From: Parasutterella excrementihominis YIT 11859 | GTDB taxonomy: Bacteria; Pseudomonadota; Gammaproteobacteria; Burkholderiales; Burkholderiaceae_F | NCBI RefSeq assembly: GCF_000205025.1 | Contig: NZ_GL883707.1 | Coordinates: 37,604-88,895 of the forward strand | Reading direction: 5' to 3' | Length of the DNA: 51,292 nt | In this document: positions 45,071 through 51,292 of the stretch, one piece after another | Position numbering within the stretch: the first letter of the stretch is position 1 | How the letters are laid out: each line of letters begins with the position of its first letter | Program-made: the position numbers and the translations under genes | Notes under the pieces: generated by a model | What the model saw: only the letters and a program-made list of their open reading frames with translations | Databases searched by the model: none | What the model was told of the DNA's origin: nothing

Positions 45071-47409
45071 TGAATCAAGCTATGAGAAAAAATATCATTG
45101 CAGTTGTTGGTAATCCGAACTGCGGCAAAACGACTCTTTTTAACGGCCTGACCGGCTCCCATCAAACGGTCGGTAACTGGCCCGGTGTGACCGTCGAGCG
45201 CATTGTCGGCGAGTTCACTTATAAAGACAGAGAAATTACAATCGTTGACCTTCCGGGTATTTACTCCCTGCAGCCGAGTTCAGCTTCCAGTGAGGACGAA
45301 CGCGTTGCCCGCGACTATATCCTCCAGGATGAAGCCGAACTGATTGTCAATATTGTTGATGCCAGCAATCTCGAGCGTAATCTTTACTTGACGACTCAGC
45401 TGCTGGAAATGCAGGTTCCGATGATTGTGGTGCTCAACATGCTGGATATGGCGGCTGCTCACCAGATAGAAATTGACCCGCATAAGCTGAGCGAAGCATT
45501 AGGCTGCCCGGTGATCGGCATTGTCGCTTCTAAAGAACAGGGCCTAAAGGAGCTGTGCGCGGCGATCGATGCCCAGCTTGATGACCTCCGTATTCCGAAG
45601 AACCCGATCGTTTTTGCGGACGATGTGGAAGAGGCAAGAGCAAAAATTGCTAAGCTTCTTTCGGCCCAAAAAGTTGAACGCGCTGAGTGGACGGCCGAGC
45701 AACTCCTAGAAGGCGACGCCGGAATGGGTGAGTACCTGAAGGGTGTGGACCTGAGCGAAGTCGACAAGATCATTGCCGAGATCAATCAGAAGTACAACGG
45801 CGACCTCGATATCGCGATGGCAGATGTTCGCTACAGCTTTGTTTCTCAGGCGACGGCCGCCTCTATGATCCGCAAAGGCGAGATCGACCAGAGCACCACA
45901 GACAAGATCGACAAGATCGTTCTGAACCGCTGGCTCGGTATTCCGATCTTCCTCTTCATTATGTATTTGATGTTCATCTTCTCGATCAACATCGGATCGG
46001 CCTTTATCGATTTCTTCGATATTCTTTTCGGGGCCATCTTCGTCCAGGGCTTTGGCAACCTGCTGACTAGCATTGGGAGTCCTGAATGGCTCAAAACTAT
46101 TCTAGCCGACGGTATCGGGGGCGGTATCCAGACGGTCTCGACCTTTATCCCTGTCATTGCCTGCTTATTCCTGTCGCTGTCCTTCCTTGAGGACTCGGGC
46201 TACATGGCGCGTGCCGCTTTTGTGATGGACCGCATGATGCGTTTTCTCGGTCTCCCCGGGAAATCTTTCGTTCCGCTGATTGTCGGGTTCGGATGCGGTG
46301 TTCCGGCAATTATGGCTGCCCGTACGATGGAGAAGAAATCTGATCGTATTACGACCGTGATGATGGCTCCGTTCATGAGCTGCGGTGCAAGACTTCCGGT
46401 TTACGTACTGTTTGCTACCACCTTCTGGCCGCTTGGCGGACAGAACCTCGTGTTCTCGCTTTATTTGATCGGTATTTTGGTGGCGATTCTTACGGGTTTC
46501 ATTCTGAAAAGAACCGCGCTTAAAGATGAAGCCGGAGCTTTTGTGATGGAGATTCCTCCGTACCATCTGCCCACTCTTAAGAATTTGGGGCTGCGTACTT
46601 GGGATCGCCTAAAGAGCTTTATCATCAAGGCCGGTCAGCTGATCGTCATCATCGTTGCCGTCTTGGCTTTCCTGAACTCTTTGGGTACAGACGGCAGCTT
46701 CGGCAACGAAGACACCGATAAGTCCGTTCTGTCTCAGATCGGCAAGACCATTGTTCCGGCCTTCCAGCCGATGGGTATTAGCAATGAGAACTGGCCTGCT
46801 GCCGTTGGCGTCTTCACCGGTATTCTTGCTAAGGAAGCCGTAGTAGGAACTCTGGACAGCCTTTATTCCGGTATGGGCGATCGCATGAGCGCCGCGGATC
46901 AGGAAAAGAGCGGGGAGGCTAAACCTGAAGAAGAGGAAGAACCTTTCAGTCTGTCTGCCGAAGCTCTCAAGGCTGTGAAATCCGTCGGAGAAAACCTCTC
47001 CGAGCTCGGAGACTTCTTTGTGGATCCTCTCGGCGTCAGTGTTGAGAAAGATCTCACTGACGTTGACGAGCAGGCGGCTGAGCAGGAAGTCGGTACCGGT
47101 ACATTCCGTGCGATGAAGCACCTCTTTGACGGAGACTTGGGGGCATTCTCTTATCTTCTGATGGTCTTGCTGTACATTCCTTGCTGCGCTTCGATCGGTG
47201 CCATGTACCGCGAAGTCGGTGCCGGTTGGACAACGTTTGCGGCCCTATGGACGATTGCTATGGGGTACGGAACCGCGACGATCGTTTATCAGATCGGACG
47301 CTTCAGCCAGCATCCGGTTTATTCTTCGATCTGCATCGGCGTGTGCCTGGCGGTGATTCTTTCGATCATTATCGGCCTTCGTATTAAAGGCAAGGAAGCA
47401 GCTCAGTGA
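45070..47409 (+). CDS. feoB: Ferrous iron transporter FeoB
   Basis: 779 residues. N-terminal GTPase with G1 GNPNCGKTT, switch region NWPGVTVE and G3 DLPG, plus the helical GDI part to about 270. The membrane domain follows with two Gate motifs (MARAAFVMDRMMRFLGLPGKSFVPLIVGFGCGVPA near 390; a second around GVFTGILAKEAVVGTL near 585). A large hydrophilic loop (about 600-685) before the last helices is rich in Glu. The start is taken as the GTG overlapping the feoA stop; an ATG at 45082 is also possible. Inner-membrane Fe2+ uptake, important for an anaerobe rich in iron-sulfur and heme proteins. Confidence 0.95.
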   Translation: MNQAMRKNIIAVVGNPNCGKTTLFNGLTGSHQTVGNWPGVTVERIVGEFTYKDREITIVDLPGIYSLQPSSASSEDERVARDYILQDEAELIVNIVDASNLERNLYLTTQLLEMQVPMIVVLNMLDMAAAHQIEIDPHKLSEALGCPVIGIVASKEQGLKELCAAIDAQLDDLRIPKNPIVFADDVEEARAKIAKLLSAQKVERAEWTAEQLLEGDAGMGEYLKGVDLSEVDKIIAEINQKYNGDLDIAMADVRYSFVSQATAASMIRKGEIDQSTTDKIDKIVLNRWLGIPIFLFIMYLMFIFSINIGSAFIDFFDILFGAIFVQGFGNLLTSIGSPEWLKTILADGIGGGIQTVSTFIPVIACLFLSLSFLEDSGYMARAAFVMDRMMRFLGLPGKSFVPLIVGFGCGVPAIMAARTMEKKSDRITTVMMAPFMSCGARLPVYVLFATTFWPLGGQNLVFSLYLIGILVAILTGFILKRTALKDEAGAFVMEIPPYHLPTLKNLGLRTWDRLKSFIIKAGQLIVIIVAVLAFLNSLGTDGSFGNEDTDKSVLSQIGKTIVPAFQPMGISNENWPAAVGVFTGILAKEAVVGTLDSLYSGMGDRMSAADQEKSGEAKPEEEEEPFSLSAEALKAVKSVGENLSELGDFFVDPLGVSVEKDLTDVDEQAAEQEVGTGTFRAMKHLFDGDLGAFSYLLMVLLYIPCCASIGAMYREVGAGWTTFAALWTIAMGYGTATIVYQIGRFSQHPVYSSICIGVCLAVILSIIIGLRIKGKEAAQ

Positions 47410-47657
47410 CATTAACTGAATTAAAAGAATACGTTCAGGCGCGGCGCATTGTCTCCGAACTGGAAATCGCAATGCATTTCCGGGTCGAGCCCTCGGTCAT
47501 CGAGCCGATGGCGCGCCGCTGGATTGACAAAGGGCTGATGGCCAAAGTCGATATGGACGGAACCAAATGCGGAGGCTGCACTGCCTGCGCGGACGGTATC
47601 AAACGTCACTACGAATGGCTCGGTCCTCAATCGGTGACTTTCGTAAAGAAGTTGTAA
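47406..47657 (+). CDS. feoC: FeoC-like winged-helix protein with cysteine cluster
   Basis: 83 residues starting at a GTG that overlaps the feoB stop by four bases. Winged helix-turn-helix (about 3-50: LTELKEYVQARRIVSELEIA) and then Cys55-x2-Cys58-x2-Cys61, typical of FeoC, which can bind an iron-sulfur cluster and protect or regulate FeoB. Last gene of the feo operon; a strong terminator follows. Confidence 0.9.
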   Translation: MTLTELKEYVQARRIVSELEIAMHFRVEPSVIEPMARRWIDKGLMAKVDMDGTKCGGCTACADGIKRHYEWLGPQSVTFVKKL

Positions 47658-47676
47658 GACGCTAAGGCTTTTGGAG

Positions 47677-47708
47677 CTCCTCGTGCTTAACGGTTCGAGG
47701 AGTTTTTT
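47677..47708 (+). terminator. Terminator of the feo operon
   Basis: CTCCTCG (47677-47683) with CGAGGAG (47696-47702), followed by six T. Confidence 0.92.
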
Positions 47709-47776
47709 ATGGCTGAAAAGCCAAGGTCGGCTGCATCTGCCGTATAGTTGAAAAACCTTTCTTATCTGAGATCAAA

Positions 47777-50700
47777 ATGTTAGTTCAAGACCCGCTCAGC
47801 AAGTATCCTCGACTCGGTAAGTACGCTCTGATTTTTTCCATTATTCCGGGATATTTTCATGAATACGATGCTGAAGAAGTGATTCAGCAGGCGGTTAACA
47901 GCCAGTCCGTTCATGGGTTTCTTAAGCTTTTGCAGGATAAAAATGTTGCAATTGCTTTTCCTAGTTACTACAAAGGCAAATACGCAATCAAACCCGAAGT
48001 GATTCTTGACTACGCTCAGGTCTATACGCCTTCATTCATCAAAGAAGCTAAGAGGACGCTTGGAAGGGTGTTCAAAAGAGGAGATGAGGTTCAAGACCTT
48101 TACATTGATTTTCTTTTGCAGCTTTCTTCTTTTAAGCTTAGAGGCAACGCTGATTTGAACGAGGTTCTCAACCGTTGTAAAGGGGATGCTCACCATCCGA
48201 GTTCCTTGTTCACAAATACCGTGAAAGGCCTGATCCTAGCCATGTCCTGCAGGAAAGAGTGGCATCCGCTGTTCACAAGACTATCCAAAGAAAACAAAGT
48301 GTTAGCTTGGAACCTTTTCATGGATGCGGCCGCCGATAAGTCCGAAGACTTTAATTTAGATGGCACTAAAGAACTCTTTCTCTCTCTCGGAGACACTATT
48401 CGCGAAGACGTGATTACGTGGTTTGCAAGTGAATATGATTTATACAGGACGGGATTCTGTGCTTTTAATTTTGCCCAATTGTCTGATGAATACTGGACTA
48501 AAGATTTATTAAAAGGAATTTTTCAGGTTTCCCAGGGAGGTTTCAAAGAGGGTCAAAAGGGCATACTATCTGCTTTAAAAGAAGATGTTAAGTATCACCG
48601 GGACTATTTTGTTTACTACAAGAATCCTCTTTTCTTCAAACCTATTCGAAATGTCTTTCTGACAGCGATTTTATTTTTGGACAGAGGCTCGGCATCAACA
48701 ACTAGAAAAATATCCTCCCTTTTAAAGAAAACTGAGGAGTTTTCAAAAGATATTGCCTCAGATATGGCCGCGCTTGTGTTTACCTTTGTCGATAATCCCG
48801 AAAAGATAACACCCTTCGATCACGAAGCAATGGCTTCTAGATTAAAAGAGAATGATTCGAGCCTTGCGATTTTTGTGTTGGCTGTGCTATGCAAGATATT
48901 CTCTTATGCGGACTACAGATCTATTCTCGAGTCTCATTTGGCAAAGCGCAAAAAGGAGAACAATCCGCCTTTGAAGTACATACTTCAGCAAGCTCTTGAT
49001 GCGCTCAACCCAAACGATCCCGAAGTCACGAAATTGACGGCAGAACTCAAATGTCCTCCGCTGCTGTCGCATTACGCCACGCTTTCGGAATGGCAGTTCG
49101 GATTGGACAAGCTTTTAAATTACAGCAAGATCCTTAAAAAACCGACGTCCAAAATTAGTCGTGCTCGCATTGTTTATTTGGTTGATATTGATACGTTCGA
49201 TATTCAGCCATACAGACAGAAGTCCAAAGACGGTATTACCTGGTCGAAAGGTACCGCGGTCTCCATGTCTTCTTTTGCTGAGATGCTTCCGGAAATGGAT
49301 GAAGCCGACCAAATCGCTGCCGCTAAGGTTGTCCGAGTCAACTCTCGAGTCGCTCGACTCAGAGGTGTCGAGGTTCTTTATGAACTTGCCGACACAGGCA
49401 GGACTTTTCTGATGCTTGAACCGGAAGTTCCTTTTGAAATTCATCGAGATCGTCTTCGTATCGAAGTCAAAAAGGACAGTGGCGGAAGTTATGAAACAAC
49501 GACGAATATTGACTTCGCAACAAATTTACGAACGGATCCGCACTACGCTTTTGAATTAGACGGAAGTATCCTGACTATCTACAAGATAACCGACAAAGAA
49601 CACAAAGTTCTAGAACTGCTGAACAATATCCGAAAACTCCCAGGTGAGGCTAAGGGCAAGCTCGCAGAGATTCTGGAGAACATAAGCGGCGAAATTCCGG
49701 TTTCTTCAGAACTGCTGAAATCCTCTTCCGCTCTCGAGGCGCTCAAAGCTTCAAGCAAAATTACTTTTCAGATTATTCCGGATTCCTCGGCGACCGAATT
49801 TAACGTCAGAGCTTTTGTGCGTCCGGCGGAAGGCTGTGAATTGACCGTAGCCCCGGGCGAAGGACTGGACACCTTGGCAGCTTTAGTTAAACGCAAACCG
49901 ATGAGAATTTTGCGTGACCTCAAGGCAGAAAAAGCCAACTGGGAGCTCATGAACGAGAAACTAGAAGACTTCTCGGCTTGGCAGGGCGGAGGTCGTTTCT
50001 GGACCCTGAACACGCTGAAGTGCCTGGAATTCATGGAAATACTTCGCGAAGCCTCCAAGATTGCAGATATCGAGTGGCCGGAAGGCGCCAAGCTGACGCT
50101 TAGGCGCGCTCCGATCAGCTTTCCGGATCTGAGGCTCAAGGTGAACAGTGTTGACTGCTGGTTCTCTTTGGACGGCACCGTTTCCATTGACGGCAAAACC
50201 CAGCTCAAGATCAACCAAATCCTAGATAAGCTCAAAGATCGTGTCGGTAACTTTATTCATTTGGAAGGCTCGGAATACGTTCTGATCACAAATAAGCTGC
50301 TGAAACAGTTAGAGATTCTCGAAGATGTTTCTTCTAAGAAGAAGGATGAACTGCTGATTTCCAAATTCAGCGGTACCGCGTTGGAAACTCTCAAAGAAAA
50401 CGGTTCCGAAGTCACGGGCGACAAGAGCTACGAGAACCTGCAGGAACGAATCCTGAAAGCCCAGGAGATTGAGTTCTTTATTCCTTCAGGTCTTGAGGCG
50501 CAGCTTCGTCAATACCAAAGAGAAGGCTTTGAGTGGCTTATGCGGCTTTGTACTTGGGGCGCCGGGGGCATATTGGCCGATGATATGGGCTTAGGCAAAA
50601 CAGTGCAGGCGATTGCCGTTCTGCTTGGAAGGAAAATTTTAGGGCCGTCCTTACTCGTGGTCCCGACCGCCGTGCTCTACAACTGGAAGTCGGAGATGGT

Positions 50701-51292
50701 GCGGTTTGCGCCGGGTCTGAGATTTGCCGACTTTAACAGCGGCAACCGAGAAGAGATCCTCAAAAACCTTAAAGACTACGATGTCATTTTGTGCACGTAC
50801 GGTGTGCTCAATACCGAGATCGAAGCGCTGAGTAGGGTTGAATGGAATCTGGCGGTTTTAGACGAAGCGCATGCAATCAAGAATAAAGCCACACAGACTT
50901 CTCATTCGGTGATGAAGATCAACGCTCAAGGCCGAATCCTCTTGTCCGGTACGCCGATTCAAAACGATCTCTCGGAAATTTGGAATTTGTTTGAGTTCGC
51001 CAACCCCGGCTACTTAGGCTCATACCAGCAGTTCGGTGACCGCTTTATCCTTCCGATAGAAAAGAAGAAGGATAAGGGAAAGCAGCATTTGCTCAAACAG
51101 CTGATCGGCCCGTTTATCCTTCGCCGTACGAAGGCAGAGGTGCTCGATGAGCTGCCGGAAAAAACCGAGCTGATCGTTCCGGTCGAGCTTTCCGAAGAAG
51201 AGCTGGCGATCTATGAAAACATTCGCACGAGAACCCTCTCAGGGCTCCAGTCTGAAAAGATCAATCCGATTGAAGCCTTAATGGCGCTGACA
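47777..51292 (+). CDS. SNF2-family DEAD/DEAH helicase with long N-terminal region (3' end outside window)
   Basis: At least 1,172 residues from the ATG at 47777; the frame runs off the window edge. The first ~900 residues are not recognised; they contain many acidic/lysine-rich helices and no zinc-finger motif that I can see. From about 905 the SNF2 ATPase starts: LRQYQREGFEWLMRL, Walker A DDMGLGKT (935-942), VPTAVLYNWKSEM, Walker B DEAH (1029-1032), LLSGTPIQND and PFILRRTK. The C-terminal helicase lobe lies beyond the window. Bacterial SNF2 proteins of this HepA-like kind act on DNA-protein or RNA polymerase complexes, and some belong to defence systems. No partner gene is seen upstream. Confidence 0.9.
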   Translation, partial: MLVQDPLSKYPRLGKYALIFSIIPGYFHEYDAEEVIQQAVNSQSVHGFLKLLQDKNVAIAFPSYYKGKYAIKPEVILDYAQVYTPSFIKEAKRTLGRVFKRGDEVQDLYIDFLLQLSSFKLRGNADLNEVLNRCKGDAHHPSSLFTNTVKGLILAMSCRKEWHPLFTRLSKENKVLAWNLFMDAAADKSEDFNLDGTKELFLSLGDTIREDVITWFASEYDLYRTGFCAFNFAQLSDEYWTKDLLKGIFQVSQGGFKEGQKGILSALKEDVKYHRDYFVYYKNPLFFKPIRNVFLTAILFLDRGSASTTRKISSLLKKTEEFSKDIASDMAALVFTFVDNPEKITPFDHEAMASRLKENDSSLAIFVLAVLCKIFSYADYRSILESHLAKRKKENNPPLKYILQQALDALNPNDPEVTKLTAELKCPPLLSHYATLSEWQFGLDKLLNYSKILKKPTSKISRARIVYLVDIDTFDIQPYRQKSKDGITWSKGTAVSMSSFAEMLPEMDEADQIAAAKVVRVNSRVARLRGVEVLYELADTGRTFLMLEPEVPFEIHRDRLRIEVKKDSGGSYETTTNIDFATNLRTDPHYAFELDGSILTIYKITDKEHKVLELLNNIRKLPGEAKGKLAEILENISGEIPVSSELLKSSSALEALKASSKITFQIIPDSSATEFNVRAFVRPAEGCELTVAPGEGLDTLAALVKRKPMRILRDLKAEKANWELMNEKLEDFSAWQGGGRFWTLNTLKCLEFMEILREASKIADIEWPEGAKLTLRRAPISFPDLRLKVNSVDCWFSLDGTVSIDGKTQLKINQILDKLKDRVGNFIHLEGSEYVLITNKLLKQLEILEDVSSKKKDELLISKFSGTALETLKENGSEVTGDKSYENLQERILKAQEIEFFIPSGLEAQLRQYQREGFEWLMRLCTWGAGGILADDMGLGKTVQAIAVLLGRKILGPSLLVVPTAVLYNWKSEMVRFAPGLRFADFNSGNREEILKNLKDYDVILCTYGVLNTEIEALSRVEWNLAVLDEAHAIKNKATQTSHSVMKINAQGRILLSGTPIQNDLSEIWNLFEFANPGYLGSYQQFGDRFILPIEKKKDKGKQHLLKQLIGPFILRRTKAEVLDELPEKTELIVPVELSEEELAIYENIRTRTLSGLQSEKINPIEALMALT

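Overview
The window looks like chromosome from an anaerobic, gut-type betaproteobacterium, most likely Sutterellaceae/Parasutterella-like. This is an inference from three things: the yciB-bolA-ppiC gene order, a moderate GC content, and an unusual load of periplasmic flavoprotein reductases next to a formate dehydrogenase, with almost no sugar metabolism. There is no rRNA or tRNA. One mobile element is present, a decayed group IIC intron.

Layout. 1-200: leader-distal end of a type I-E-like CRISPR array. 478-4752: PaeA-like CBS/CorC membrane protein, a zinc-ribbon membrane protein, a TSUP carrier and an MFS carrier. 4802-11301: an electron-acceptor locus. It holds a twin-palindrome promoter, a periplasmic urocanate-reductase-type flavoprotein, an exported ammonia-lyase-fold enzyme that lacks the MIO-forming Ala-Ser-Gly, a TetR regulator, a GltS carrier and a small exported FMN-binding protein. 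11651-15529: orphan receiver protein, then a WYL regulator divergent from a double-AAA ATPase. 15641-18736: tetraheme cytochrome c plus exported flavoprotein, divergent from a LysR regulator. 18779-26481: housekeeping genes (fabI, two parvulin-type PPIases around bolA-yciB, an exported cupin, an M16 protease). 26727-32112: two twin-arginine flavoprotein reductases with a TtrS/TtrR-like two-component system. 32393-36383: a large autotransporter with a C10 tract at its 5' end that puts it out of frame, plus a second frameshift in the barrel. 36610-38721: group IIC intron inserted just after the fdn terminator, with a decayed reverse transcriptase. 38804-43641: formate dehydrogenase (Cys form), alpha-beta-gamma. 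44519-47657: Fur box and feoA-feoA-feoB-feoC. 47777-end: SNF2 helicase, cut by the window edge.

How it fits together. Formate dehydrogenase would feed electrons from formate to quinone. At least four periplasmic flavoproteins could return them to organic acceptors, through a tetraheme cytochrome or FMN carriers. Each reductase lies by its own regulator (TetR, LysR, TtrSR-like), which suggests separate induction by different acceptors.

The most interesting candidate system is the 4.8-11.3 kb locus. The reductase carries the Tyr/Asp pair that I recall as marking urocanate reductase, at nearly identical numbering to the Shewanella enzyme. Its partner is a histidine-ammonia-lyase-fold enzyme without the MIO triad, as described for ergothionase. 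Both have signal peptides. I infer a periplasmic pathway in which a histidine betaine such as ergothioneine is cleaved to an imidazole acrylate, which then serves as respiratory electron acceptor. The substrate is unproven. The second highlight is the phase-variable autotransporter.
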